Shown: positions 25,718 to 34,388, numbered from the stretch's first letter. The stretch is DNA of 64,000 nt from Cellulosimicrobium cellulans (GCF_016921195.1 NZ_JAFGYF010000004.1:332391-396390); one strand, 5' to 3'. Notes: generated by a model not told the origin, from the letters alone. Program-made: numbers and translations.

Positions 25718-27667
25718 CTACGGCGCGCGGCGGTGGCCGTCGAGGCGGTCGAGCCAGTCGCGGACGGGGCCGAGGGAGACGAGGCCCGACCCGGCACCCG
25801 CGACCTCGTCGGGGGTGCGGGCGAGCGCGCGCCGCGCCCGCCCGGCGAGGGTGGGGTCGCCGAGCCGGAGCGCGGTCTCCGCGCGCAGCGCCCACAGCAG
25901 CTCGCGCAGGTGGTCGGCGGGCGGCTCGGGGCTCGCGAGCGCGAGCCGCGCGGCGGCGCCGGGGTCACCCGCGTCGAGCACGAGCAGCGGCTCCGCCCAC
26001 GGGGCGTAGGGGCCGAGGTCGGCGGCCTCGATCCCGGCGAGGGGGCGCCCGTGACGCACGCGGACGGTGAGCAGCGCGAGCGGGAGCAGCCCGTCGCGCA
26101 CTCCCGGCATGCGCACCCCCGCCAGCAGGTCGTCCGCCGCCCGGTACGCGCGCGCCGCCACGTCGGCAGGCGCGGTCTCGGCGTCGCGCATCGCGCGGTA
26201 CCAGGCCGTGAGCATCGGCACCACGGGCGACTCGTACTCCGCGGCCACGCCCTCGGCCGCGGCGGCGTGGGCGTCCGCGTCGCCGAACCGCCCGGCCCCC
26301 GCGGCGGCCTGCATCCGGACGAGGTGCCCGAGGATCGCGAACGTCGGCAGGTCGTGGGCCTGGGCGAGCGCGACGAGCTCGGCACCGGTCCGCTCCCGCT
26401 CGGCGCCGGCACCCGGCCGCTGGAACGACTGGAGGAACCGGGCGTTGAGCGCGAGCGCGAGGGTGCCCGGGTCGCCGACGTCGCGCGCGATCCCCACCGC
26501 GTCCTCCGCCGCGGCCCACGCCCACGCGTCCCGCGTCCCCCGGTGCTCGACCCCGACGACGGCGAGCAGCCGCGCCCGCAGGACGGGCGCCGCGTCGGGG
26601 CCCAGGCGGCGCAGCGTGCGGCGCGCGACGCCGACGAGCGCGTCGGCCGCGCCGGGATCGTCGCTCCGGGTCCAGACGGCGGGGACGTCGTAGGCGGTGA
26701 CGGTGCGGGCGGTGAGCACCGGGTCGCCCGTCGCCTCGGCGGCGAGCGCCGCGGCGACCCGCTGCTGCTGCGCGGTCGCGAGGTGGTCTCCCCCGGCGAT
26801 CGCGAGCGTGCGCGCGACGTCGACCGTGGACCGCAGGTGGGTGCGCGAGGTCGGGGCCGTGACCGCGAGGCGCGGGCCCGACGTCGGCCCGTCGAGCGAG
26901 GGCGCCTGGTCGAGCACGTCCCGCTCGAGGCGGGCGAGCTCGGGGCCCGGGTCGAGGCCGAGCTCGTCGGCGAGCCGGCGGCGCGCGCGGCGCAGGACGT
27001 CGAGCGCGTCGGTCTGGCGGCCCTCGCGGTACAGGGCGAGCGCGAGCAGCGCCCACGCGTGCTCGCGCCACGGGTGCGCGGCGGCGTGCGGGTCGAGCGC
27101 GGCGACCGCGTCCCCGGGCCGGCCGTCCGCGAGCAGCGCCTCGGCGAGCAGCTCGACCGCCCGCGCGTGCACGTCGGCGAGGTGTCGCCGCTCGGTCCGC
27201 ACCCACTCCCGGTCCGGCAGGTCGGCGTAGGGCTCGCCGCGCCACGCCGCGACGGCGTCCGCGAGGGCGCGCGCCGTGCCCGACGGCGCGTCCCCGGCGG
27301 TCGCGGTCGCCCGGACGACGGCCGCCTCCAGGCGCGCCGCGTCGAGCGCGTCGTCCGGGAGCCGGAGCGCGTAGCCGCCGTGCCCGGTGACGAGCACGCG
27401 CGCGGGCGTGCGCGGGGCCCGCTCGGGTTCCAGGCGACGGCGCAGGTCGCCGGCGAAGGTCGCGAGCGCGCCGCGCCGGTCGCGCGGGTCGCGCTCCGCG
27501 TCGTCGTCCCAGAGGTCTGCCGCGAGCCGCTCGAACGACACCGGACGCCCGCGGGCGGCGGCCAGGCGCGCCAGCAGCTCGCGCTGTCGCGGGCCGCCCG
27601 GGTCGACCCCCGCGCCGTCGCGCAGCACCCGGACCGGCCCGAGCACCTCGACGCGCAGCTCCACCAC
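25718..27667 (-). CDS. SARP/BTAD-type transcriptional regulator
   Basis: This protein of about 649 residues starts VELRVEVLGPVRVLRDG, the N-terminus of an OmpR-like DNA-binding domain of the AfsR/SARP type (to about 100, with GGYALRL). The bacterial transcriptional activation domain follows (about 105-255; AAVVRATATAGDAP, AWALLALALYREGRQTDALDVLRRARRRLADELGLDPGPEL). The rest is an all-helical TPR-like region. It has no NB-ARC ATPase, unlike full AfsR. Start is GTG 27667 or 27664 (adjacent codons). It is divergent from the hydrolase gene at 27815 and may activate it. Confidence 0.85.
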   Translation of the reverse strand: MVELRVEVLGPVRVLRDGAGVDPGGPRQRELLARLAAARGRPVSFERLAADLWDDDAERDPRDRRGALATFAGDLRRRLEPERAPRTPARVLVTGHGGYALRLPDDALDAARLEAAVVRATATAGDAPSGTARALADAVAAWRGEPYADLPDREWVRTERRHLADVHARAVELLAEALLADGRPGDAVAALDPHAAAHPWREHAWALLALALYREGRQTDALDVLRRARRRLADELGLDPGPELARLERDVLDQAPSLDGPTSGPRLAVTAPTSRTHLRSTVDVARTLAIAGGDHLATAQQQRVAAALAAEATGDPVLTARTVTAYDVPAVWTRSDDPGAADALVGVARRTLRRLGPDAAPVLRARLLAVVGVEHRGTRDAWAWAAAEDAVGIARDVGDPGTLALALNARFLQSFQRPGAGAERERTGAELVALAQAHDLPTFAILGHLVRMQAAAGAGRFGDADAHAAAAEGVAAEYESPVVPMLTAWYRAMRDAETAPADVAARAYRAADDLLAGVRMPGVRDGLLPLALLTVRVRHGRPLAGIEAADLGPYAPWAEPLLVLDAGDPGAAARLALASPEPPADHLRELLWALRAETALRLGDPTLAGRARRALARTPDEVAGAGSGLVSLGPVRDWLDRLDGHRRAP

Positions 27668-27814
27668 CCCGCCATTGTCGCCGCACCGGGACCACGCGGC
27701 GCGGGCGCGGGGGCGGACGGTGGCACTGATCGGACGCTGATCCGCCGCTCGGAGGATGGCCACGAGCCGGTCGGGCACGACCCGGCCCGGAACCCGCCCG
27801 AGAGAGGACACCCC

Positions 27815-28720
27815 ATGCACATCCCCGGCTTCGAGACCCGCACCGTCGAGGTCGCCCCGGGAGTCACCCTGCGCGCCGAGACCGCGGGCGAGGGCACGCC
27901 CGTCGTCCTGCTGCACGGCTTCCCCCAGACTCGCCACATGTGGCGCCACGTCGCCGCCGACCTCGCGCGCGACCACCGCGTCGTCGTGCCCGACCTGCGC
28001 GGCTACGGCGACAGCGCCAAGCCCGTCGCGACCACGCCCGACGTCTACGCCAAGCGCACGATGGGCGCCGACGTCGTCGCGCTCGCCGACGCGCTGGACG
28101 TCGACCGGTTCGTCCTCGTCGGCCACGACCGGGGCGCGCTCGTCGCGTTCCGCGCCGCGCTCGACCACCCGGACCGCGTGAGCCACCTGGGCATCCTCGA
28201 CGTCGTGCCCACGCTCGACACGTGGGGCGTGCTGCACGGGGTGGACGCCGCGGTCGCGTTCCACCTCTACCTCATGGCGCAGCCCCCGGGCCTGCCGGAG
28301 ACGATGATCCGCCACAGCGCCGACGCGTTCTTCGGATCATTCCTCGACTCGTGGACCCAGGACCCCGCCGCCATCCCCGACGACGTCCGCGCGCATTACC
28401 TCGCGGCGAGCCGCGACGCGGTCGACTCGATCGTCGCGGACTACCGCGCGACGGCGACCGTCGACGTCGAGCACGACCAGGCGTCGCTCGACGCCGGCGA
28501 CCGGCTGGCCATGCCGGTCACCGTGGTGCAGCAGGACTGGGGCGCGCAGCTCGGGTACGACGCCGCGGGCGTCTGGCGCCGCTGGGCGCCCGACCTCGAG
28601 CACCTCACGACGACCGCCGGGCACTTCATGGCCGAGGAGGCCCCGGCTGACGTCGCGGCGGTCGTGCGGGCGCTCGGCGCGAGGCGTACGAGCGTGGATC
28701 GTCCCGTCGACGCGCCGTAG
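27815..28720 (+). CDS. Alpha/beta hydrolase of the haloacetate dehalogenase/epoxide hydrolase group
   Basis: This 301-residue alpha/beta hydrolase has an Asp nucleophile. It shows the oxyanion motif HGFPQTRHMWRHV, DLRGYGDSAKP, nucleophile Asp in VGHDRGALVAFRAALDHPDRV, LDVVPT and the catalytic His in GHFMAEEAP. The HDRG plus LDVVPT layout is that of haloacetate (including fluoroacetate) dehalogenases. The cap helix that normally reads His-Trp reads FHLYLMAQ here, so the halide-binding Trp is a Leu. That argues against high-rate defluorination and leaves epoxide or ester hydrolysis possible. A ribosome binding site GAGAGGA precedes the ATG. Confidence 0.85.
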   Translation: MHIPGFETRTVEVAPGVTLRAETAGEGTPVVLLHGFPQTRHMWRHVAADLARDHRVVVPDLRGYGDSAKPVATTPDVYAKRTMGADVVALADALDVDRFVLVGHDRGALVAFRAALDHPDRVSHLGILDVVPTLDTWGVLHGVDAAVAFHLYLMAQPPGLPETMIRHSADAFFGSFLDSWTQDPAAIPDDVRAHYLAASRDAVDSIVADYRATATVDVEHDQASLDAGDRLAMPVTVVQQDWGAQLGYDAAGVWRRWAPDLEHLTTTAGHFMAEEAPADVAAVVRALGARRTSVDRPVDAP

Positions 28721-28801
28721 GCCGGGACCGGCCGGGAGCCAGCGTCTCGAGCGCGACGGGGCACTGCGCGGCGCGTGGCGGCGCGACGGCGCCGGCGGCG
28801 A

Positions 28802-29431
28802 CTACGACAGCAGCGTGGTGACCCGCTCCACGCGGTCGCCGTCGGGCCGAGTGCCCTCCTCGACCACCTGCCGGGCGAGCTCGCGCAGGCGGACGTTGCG
28901 GTCGTTCGACACCCGCTTGAGGACCGCGAACGCCTGCTCGGGCCCGACGCCGAACGCGGCGGCCACGACGCCCTTCGCCTGCTCGATCGGGCCCCGGCTG
29001 TCGGCCGCGGCGGCGATGTCGCGCTGCGCCTGCCGCCCGGCCTGCGTCCGGACGGGACGCGTCACGTCGACGAAGTAGCCGAGCAGCTCGACGACCCGCC
29101 CCGTGTCGTGGTCGCGGCGGCCCTGGCCCACGACGACGAGGACGCGTTCCCGTCCACGCGCGTCCATGATCCGGTGCAGGCTCGAGAAGGGCGCGCCGTC
29201 GCGACGCGCGCGCTCCAGCATGTCCCGGACGCGGTCCCGGTCGTCGGGGTGCTTGTGCGCGAGCACGAGCGACGTGGTGGGCACGACGTCGCCGGGCTCG
29301 AAGCCGTGCATCCGGTACGTCTCGGCCGACCACCACCACGTGTCGGTCGCGAGGTCGACGCGGTACTGGCCCAGCGTCGTGTCGTCACCGAGGAACATCG
29401 GGTGCAACGTCGTGCGGTTCTCCACGGACAT
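28802..29431 (-). CDS. PAS-ANTAR domain RNA-binding regulator
   Basis: This 209-residue protein has an N-terminal PAS fold (about 15-125; GQYRVDLATDTWWWSAETYRMHGF, LAHKHPDDRDRVRDML, RVLVVVGQGRRD, LLGYFVDVTRP). The C-terminal ANTAR domain (about 135-200) has IEQAKGVVAAAFGVGPEQAFAVLKRVSNDRNVRLRELARQVV. ANTAR domains bind paired hexanucleotide RNA loops and prevent termination. This PAS-ANTAR arrangement is common in actinobacteria and presumably senses a ligand or redox state. It is divergent from a GAF-ANTAR gene, an unusual pairing. Confidence 0.9.
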   Translation of the reverse strand: MSVENRTTLHPMFLGDDTTLGQYRVDLATDTWWWSAETYRMHGFEPGDVVPTTSLVLAHKHPDDRDRVRDMLERARRDGAPFSSLHRIMDARGRERVLVVVGQGRRDHDTGRVVELLGYFVDVTRPVRTQAGRQAQRDIAAAADSRGPIEQAKGVVAAAFGVGPEQAFAVLKRVSNDRNVRLRELARQVVEEGTRPDGDRVERVTTLLS

Positions 29432-29485
29432 GTCTCGTCTCCGTCGTCGTCCAGCGGGTCGTGAGCCAGGTCCAGACTCGAACTC

Positions 29486-29499
29486 CGGACTCTAGTCCG
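29486..29499. promoter_or_regulatory. Palindrome CGGACT-CT-AGTCCG between the two ANTAR genes
   Basis: A perfect 6-2-6 inverted repeat lies in the 187-bp gap between the divergent PAS-ANTAR and GAF-ANTAR genes. It could be a DNA operator or, if transcribed, a small RNA stem. Its position between two promoters is the only functional evidence. Confidence 0.4.
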
Positions 29500-29618
29500 C
29501 CGGCGGCTTCCCGCAACCGGACGCCTGCGCGGCTACGGCGACCAGGCCGGGTCGCCGAGCGAACGCACGAGGTGATGAAAAACTGGACGCGGTGCACGAG
29601 GACCGGACGGAGGCGGAC

Positions 29619-30326
29619 GTGGGCGCGTCGGAGCTGCTGGGACTCCTGGCCCGCGCGCTCGCCGACGCCGACGACACCCTGTCGATGCCCGCGCGCATGT
29701 GTCAGGCGTGCGCCACGGTGCTCGGTGCCGAGAGCGCCGCGCTGACCGTCGCCGCGACGCCGGACGACCGCCTCACGGTCGCCACCTCCGACGGCGTCGC
29801 CGCACGCATCGAGGGCCTCGAGGAGATGCTGGGCGAGGGGCCCGCCCAGCTCGCGCTCGCCGAGGACCGCGTCGTGGTGAGCCGGGCCGACGGAAGCCGC
29901 GACGGCAGCGCCTTCCCCGTGTTCTCCCGGGTCGTCGGGACGATCAGCGGGCCCGCGACCTACCACGCCGTCCCCATGCACGCGGGGGGCCAGGTGGTGG
30001 GGGTGCTCGGTCTCCTCACCGCCTCCGCCGGGCTCGCGCGCGAACCGGACGACGTGCAGTTCCTCGCCGACGTCGTCGGGCTGTCGCTCCTGGCCGATCT
30101 CGACTCGCTCGACTGGTCGACGCCCGCCGAGGTGCACCAGGCGACGGGGATGGTCACGGCCCAGCTGCGCGTCGCGCCCCGCGACGCGCTCGCCGTGCTC
30201 CGGGCGCACGCCTTCGCCCGGTCGACGACGCTCGAGGAGGTCGCCGCGGAGGTCGTCGGGCGACGGCTGAGCTTCACCTACGACGCGAGCAACGCCGTCC
30301 AGACACGGCGGACCGAGGGGAGCTGA
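29619..30326 (+). CDS. GAF-ANTAR domain RNA-binding regulator
   Basis: This 235-residue protein has a GAF sensor domain (about 10-155; MCQACATVLGAESAALTVAA, EGLEEMLGEGPAQLALAE, YHAVPMHAGGQVVGVLGLL). An ANTAR domain follows at about 165-225 (VHQATGMVTAQLRVAPRDALAVLRAHAFARSTTLEEVAAEVV). GTG 29619 was chosen because GGAGG lies 5 bases before it; GTG 29592 in frame is a weaker alternative. Such proteins are ligand-gated antiterminators. Facing a PAS-ANTAR gene across a palindrome, the two may share targets or form mixed dimers. Confidence 0.88.
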   Translation: MGASELLGLLARALADADDTLSMPARMCQACATVLGAESAALTVAATPDDRLTVATSDGVAARIEGLEEMLGEGPAQLALAEDRVVVSRADGSRDGSAFPVFSRVVGTISGPATYHAVPMHAGGQVVGVLGLLTASAGLAREPDDVQFLADVVGLSLLADLDSLDWSTPAEVHQATGMVTAQLRVAPRDALAVLRAHAFARSTTLEEVAAEVVGRRLSFTYDASNAVQTRRTEGS

Positions 30327-30405
30327 CGCCCGCCCCCGGACGGGCCCGGGCAGACGCGCGGCCGTAGGCTCGACGGCGTCCCGTCCGCCTGTCGAGGGAG
30401 CCACC

Positions 30406-31422
30406 GTGCGCGCGACCGTCATCCATGCCCCGTACGACGTGCACGTCGAGCAGCGCGACGACCCACGCCTGCTCGCGCCCACCGACGCGATCGTGCGCGT
30501 CGAGGCGGCGTGCGTGTGCGGGTCGGACCTGTGGACGTACCGCGGCGTCAACCGGGTCGAGCACCCCGTCGCGATGGGGCACGAGTACGTGGGCACGGTC
30601 GAGGAGGTCGGCGCGGACGTCCGGACCGTGCGCCCCGGGCAGCTCGTCGTCGGGTCGTTCTTCGCGTCCGACAACACGTGCCCCATCTGCCGCGCCGGCT
30701 ACCAGACGTCGTGCGTCCACCGCGAGCCCGTGCGCGGCGCCCAGGCCGAGCTGCTGCGCGTCCCGCTCGCCGACGGGACGCTCGTCGCGACGCCCGAGCG
30801 CCCCGACGACGACCTCCTGCCCGGGCTGCTCACCGCGTCCGACGTGCTGGGCACCGGCTGGTTCGGCGCCCGCGCGGCCGAGGCGGGGCCGGGCCGCACG
30901 GTCGTGGTGGTGGGCGACGGCGCCGTCGGGCTGCTCGCGGTCCTCGCCGCCGTACAGCTCGGGGCCGAGCAGGTCATCGCCATGAGCCGGCACGCACCCC
31001 GCCAGGAGCTCGCGCGGGCGTTCGGCGCGACCGAGGTCGTCGCGGAGCGCGGTGACGAGGGCGTCGCGCGCGTCCTGGACCTCACCGACGGGCTCGGCGC
31101 GCACGGCGTCGTCGAGGCCGTGGGGACGCCGGACTCGGTCGCCCAGGCGCTCGGGTCGGTGCGTCCCGGCGGGCACGTCGGCGTCGTCGGGCTCCCGCAC
31201 GGCGTCGAGCTCCCGGTCGTCGACATGTTCTACCGCCACGTGCACTGGTCGGGCGGCCCGGCGCCGGTCCGCCAGTACCTGCCCGAGCTGATGGACCTCG
31301 TCCTCGACCGACGCATCGACCCCGCACGCGTCTTCGACCTCGAGCTCTCCCTCGACGACGCCGCCGAGGGGTACGCCGCGATGGACGAGCGCCGCGCGAT
31401 CAAGTCCCTGCTGCGCCCCTGA
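30406..31422 (+). CDS. Zinc-dependent medium-chain alcohol dehydrogenase
   Basis: This 338-residue MDR-superfamily dehydrogenase has catalytic zinc ligands Cys in ACVCGSDLW and His/Glu in AMGHEYVG. The structural-zinc loop is degenerate: NTCPICRAGYQTSC gives three cysteines instead of four. The Rossmann motif is VVVVGDGAVGLLAV. The pattern fits glutathione-independent or threonine-type short alcohol dehydrogenases of actinobacteria. GTG 30406 follows GAGGGAG. No operon partner is evident; the next gene-like feature downstream is a decayed remnant on the other strand. Confidence 0.9.
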   Translation: MRATVIHAPYDVHVEQRDDPRLLAPTDAIVRVEAACVCGSDLWTYRGVNRVEHPVAMGHEYVGTVEEVGADVRTVRPGQLVVGSFFASDNTCPICRAGYQTSCVHREPVRGAQAELLRVPLADGTLVATPERPDDDLLPGLLTASDVLGTGWFGARAAEAGPGRTVVVVGDGAVGLLAVLAAVQLGAEQVIAMSRHAPRQELARAFGATEVVAERGDEGVARVLDLTDGLGAHGVVEAVGTPDSVAQALGSVRPGGHVGVVGLPHGVELPVVDMFYRHVHWSGGPAPVRQYLPELMDLVLDRRIDPARVFDLELSLDDAAEGYAAMDERRAIKSLLRP

Positions 31423-31450
31423 GGCCCGGCCGCGCGGGCGGGGTCCGGCG

Positions 31451-31560
31451 TCAGCCGAGCCAGGACGTCGCGGACCGGTGCTCGTCGACGCGTGGAGGAA
31501 GTGCTCGAAGTGCTCGCGGCGCGTCCAGGTCTCGAGGTCGAGCGGCACAGGGCTGTCCAT
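31451..31560 (-). pseudogene. Apparent remnant of a chloramphenicol O-acetyltransferase gene
   Basis: From ATG 31560 the minus strand reads MDSPVPLDLETWTRREHF followed by EHFL. This matches the conserved N-terminus of CatA-type chloramphenicol acetyltransferases (IDL-x2-W-x-R-x-x-HF-x-H). The similarity then stops. In the next frame the reading VDEHRSATSWLG and a stop at 31451-31453 resembles the end of such enzymes. A large internal deletion with frameshift would explain both ends being only about 110 bases apart. The N-terminal match is fairly strong; the C-terminal one is weak. Confidence 0.45.
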
Positions 31561-31692
31561 GCCGCCAGCATCACAGTCGCCCGTGCGGCGAGCACGGGCG
31601 TTTCGGCCGCACCGTCGCGGTCGCGGCCCCGTCACGCCCGGTACGGCGTCGTCCGCGTGCGGACGTCCGTCGGGAGCGGCACCATCGCTGAC

Positions 31693-32193
31693 GTGGGACG
31701 TCGCGAGCGCATCACCCGGTCCGTGGTCGTGCTGGGTCTCGCGCTCGTCCTCGGCACGACAGCGGGCTGCACCGTGAGCCGACAGGAACCCGGGCAGGCG
31801 ACGGCCGCCGTCGCCGACGCGCTCGCGCAGGCCGGGTCGGCGGTCGAGACGACGCGGCTCACCGTGCGGCTGCTCGACGCCGACCGCGTCACCACGCCCG
31901 TCGCCGACGCCGCCGTGCTCGACCAGGTGCGTGTGCTCGAGGAGTCCAGCGCGGCGCTCACGACGCTCGTCCCGCCCGACGACGTCTCGTCCGCGCAGCG
32001 GGACGCCGGGCTCGTGGCCGTCGCGGACGCGACGCGCGAGGTCGTCGCGGCGCGTGCCTGGGTCGCGCGCGAGGCGGGCGGCGACCTGTCGGAGGCGGGC
32101 GCGGTCCCGCTCACCGCGTCCGAGCTCGAGGCCGACCTCGCCCGCGCCGCCGACGACGTGGACTCCGCGCTGGCCCTGGCGGGTGGCGCGTGA
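31693..32193 (+). CDS. Putative lipoprotein
   Basis: This protein of about 166 residues has a lipoprotein signal: RRERITRS, a hydrophobic stretch VVVLGLALVLGTTAGC with the lipobox Cys at about residue 26. The mature part is Ala/Asp-rich and helical (AVADALAQAGSAVETTRLTVRLLDADRV), like a substrate-free four-helix bundle. GTG 31693 was chosen to fit the signal length; the frame is open upstream. It overlaps the next gene (GTGA), an NRAMP-like transporter. It could be a periplasmic-side partner or sensor for that transporter, but no family was recognised. Confidence 0.75.
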   Translation: MGRRERITRSVVVLGLALVLGTTAGCTVSRQEPGQATAAVADALAQAGSAVETTRLTVRLLDADRVTTPVADAAVLDQVRVLEESSAALTTLVPPDDVSSAQRDAGLVAVADATREVVAARAWVAREAGGDLSEAGAVPLTASELEADLARAADDVDSALALAGGA

Positions 32194-33419
32194 AGCGGCT
32201 CCTCGGCGTCGCGCTCGGCATCCTCACCGCGATCGGCGGGTTCGTCGACATCGGCGACCTGGTGACGAACGCCGTCGTCGGCTCGCGGTTCGGGCTGTCG
32301 CTCGTGTGGGTCGTGGTCGTCGGTGTGGTCGGCATCTGCCTGTTCGCGTCGATGTCCGGGCGCGTCGCGGCGGTCAGCGGGCGCGCGACGTTCGAGATCA
32401 TCCGCGAGCGCCTCGGCCCGCGCGCCGCGGGCGCGAACCTCGCGGCGTCGTTCGCGATCAACCTGCTCACGCTCACCGCGGAGGTCGGGGGCATCGCGCT
32501 CGCGCTGCACCTCGCGAGCAGCGTCGAGCCGCGCCTGTGGATCCCGGTCGCGGCCTTCGCCGTCTGGCTCGTGCTGTGGCGCGTGAAGTTCCAGGTCATG
32601 GAGAACGTCGCGGGCCTGCTCGGGCTGCTGCTCGTGGGGTTCGGGGTCGCGCTGTTCCTGCTCGGCCCGGACTGGGGCGAGCTGCTGCGCCAGGCGGTGC
32701 CGCCGTCTCCCCCGGCGACGGAGCACGTCGCGACGTACTGGTACTACGCGGTCGCGCTGTTCGGCGCGGCGATGACGCCGTACGAGGTGTTCTTCTTCTC
32801 CTCCGGCGCCGTCGAGGAGGGGTGGACCGCGAAGGACCTCGCGCAGAACCGCGTCAACGTGCTCGTCGGGTTCCCGCTCGGCGGGCTGCTGTCCGTCGCG
32901 ATCGCCGCGTGCGCGGCGGTGGTGCTCCTGCCGGCGGGGATCGAGGTGTCGTCGCTGTCGCAGATCGTGCTGCCGGTGGCGGAGGCCGGCGGCACGCTCC
33001 TGCTCGCGCTCGTGATCGTCGGGATCGTCGCGGCGACGTTCGGCGCCGCGCTCGAGACCGCGCTGTCGAGCGGGTACACGCTCGCGCAGTACCTCGGCTG
33101 GTCGTGGGGGAAGTTCCGCCGCCCGGCGCGCGCCGCACGCTTCCACGTGACGATGGTCGTCGCGCTGCTGCTCGCCGTGGCGATCCTCATGACGAGCGTC
33201 GACCCGGTCGCCGTCACGGAGATGTCGGTCGTGTTCTCGGCCGTCGCGCTGCCGCTCACGTACGTGCCGATCCTCCTCGTCGCGAACGACCCGGAGTACA
33301 TGGGCGAGCACGTCAACGGGCGCGCGACCAACGCGCTGGGCATGGTGTACCTGGTGATCGTGGTCGCCGCTGCCGTCGCGGCGATCCCCCTGATGATCGC
33401 GACGGGAGCGGGCTCATGA
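32190..33419 (+). CDS. NRAMP-family (divergent) divalent metal transporter
   Basis: This 409-residue membrane protein has about 11 helices and the NRAMP order. The TM1 metal motif, normally DPGN, reads VDIGDLVTNAV. The TM6 motif, normally around Met-Pro-His, reads AAMTPYEVFFFSSGA. Other family blocks are GRATFEIIRERLGPRAAGANL and LTAEVGGIALAL. The changed ligands place it among NRAMP-related proteins whose metal may be Mg or Mn rather than iron. It sits in a tightly overlapping four-gene run (lipoprotein, transporter, two PRC-barrel-like proteins). Confidence 0.85.
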   Translation: MKRLLGVALGILTAIGGFVDIGDLVTNAVVGSRFGLSLVWVVVVGVVGICLFASMSGRVAAVSGRATFEIIRERLGPRAAGANLAASFAINLLTLTAEVGGIALALHLASSVEPRLWIPVAAFAVWLVLWRVKFQVMENVAGLLGLLLVGFGVALFLLGPDWGELLRQAVPPSPPATEHVATYWYYAVALFGAAMTPYEVFFFSSGAVEEGWTAKDLAQNRVNVLVGFPLGGLLSVAIAACAAVVLLPAGIEVSSLSQIVLPVAEAGGTLLLALVIVGIVAATFGAALETALSSGYTLAQYLGWSWGKFRRPARAARFHVTMVVALLLAVAILMTSVDPVAVTEMSVVFSAVALPLTYVPILLVANDPEYMGEHVNGRATNALGMVYLVIVVAAAVAAIPLMIATGAGS

Positions 33420-33829
33420 GCCGGGACGACTCCACGCCGACCGGGGCACGCGTCGTGGACGCACGCCTGCACCTGCTGAGCCGCCAGGTGCTCGACGTCG
33501 ACGGCGAGCCGGTGACGACGGTCGACGACCTCGAGCTCGTCGCCGCCGACGGGCCGGAGGACGGGCGCCGTGACGCGGTGCCCGGGGAGCCCGCCGAGGT
33601 CGGCGCGATCCTCACCGGACCGGTGCTCGTGACGCGCCTCCTCGGCGGCCGACCGCCCGCGTCGCGCTGGGAGCGGGTCTCGTGGTCCGACGTCGGGCAC
33701 GTAGGGACGGCGATCGAGCTGACCGTCCAGGCCGACTCTCTCGACCTGCACTGGACCGAGGACTGGCTGCGCGAGCACGTGGTCGGGCGCATCCCCGGTG
33801 GGCGGCACGACCCCGAGGAGGACTCGTGA
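33416..33829 (+). CDS. PRC-barrel-like protein 1
   Basis: This small acidic soluble protein of 137 residues has ARVVDARLHLLSRQVLDVDGEPVTTVDDLELV. That DGxxV-x-x-DL pattern is typical of PRC-barrel beta strands. The second half ends RIPGGRHDPEED. ATG overlaps the stop of the transporter, and its own stop overlaps the next gene (GTGA). PRC-barrels bind RNA, proteins or ligands; its place beside a metal carrier suggests a regulatory or docking role. Confidence 0.7.
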   Translation: MSRDDSTPTGARVVDARLHLLSRQVLDVDGEPVTTVDDLELVAADGPEDGRRDAVPGEPAEVGAILTGPVLVTRLLGGRPPASRWERVSWSDVGHVGTAIELTVQADSLDLHWTEDWLREHVVGRIPGGRHDPEEDS

Positions 33830-34251
33830 TCCTGGGCGACCTGCTCGACGCGCGCGTCCTCGGACCCGACGGCGAGGACCTCGGGTTCCTCGTGGACGTC
33901 CGGCTCGCGCTCGACACGCTGCCCGACGGCGGACCCTCCGGCCGCGACACGGCGGACGACGCCGACCCCGACGACGCCCACCCCGACGACCGCGCGCTGA
34001 GCGAGAGCGTCCGGCGTCGCGCACGGGCGGGTCGGGCCCGCGTCGTCGGCGTCCTGGTGAGCCCGCGCACGGGCACCTCGTTCCTCGGGTACGAGCGCAC
34101 GGACGTCACGGCCCCGTGGCCGGTCCCGCAGCTCGTCCGTCGCCGCCACCGCGGGACGTTCCTCGTGCCGTGGGACGACGTCGCCGCCGTCGCGCCGGGC
34201 GAGGTGCGCCTCGCCGCGGGGTACCGGCAGGAGGACGCGGCCCTCCCCTGA
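33826..34251 (+). CDS. PRC-barrel-like protein 2
   Basis: This 141-residue protein begins ILGDLLDARVLGPDGEDLGFLVDVRLAL, again a PRC-barrel type strand pattern. An Asp/Pro-rich loop (ADDADPDDAHPDDRAL) follows, then VVGVLVSPRTGTSFLGYERTDV and LVPWDDVAAVAPGEVRL. It is the last gene of the overlapping lipoprotein/NRAMP-like/PRC run. The GTG start overlaps the preceding stop by four bases. Function is unknown. Confidence 0.7.
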   Translation: MILGDLLDARVLGPDGEDLGFLVDVRLALDTLPDGGPSGRDTADDADPDDAHPDDRALSESVRRRARAGRARVVGVLVSPRTGTSFLGYERTDVTAPWPVPQLVRRRHRGTFLVPWDDVAAVAPGEVRLAAGYRQEDAALP

Positions 34252-34388
34252 CCGGCCGCCGCCACCGGCGCGTTGCGAGCGGGACGCGGCCCCGTGACGC
34301 TGGACGGGACGGTGAAGCCACCCGCCGTCGGCCGCCCGGGCGCAGGGACGGGAAGTACGTCACCCAGCCCGGCGACACGGGAGGACCC

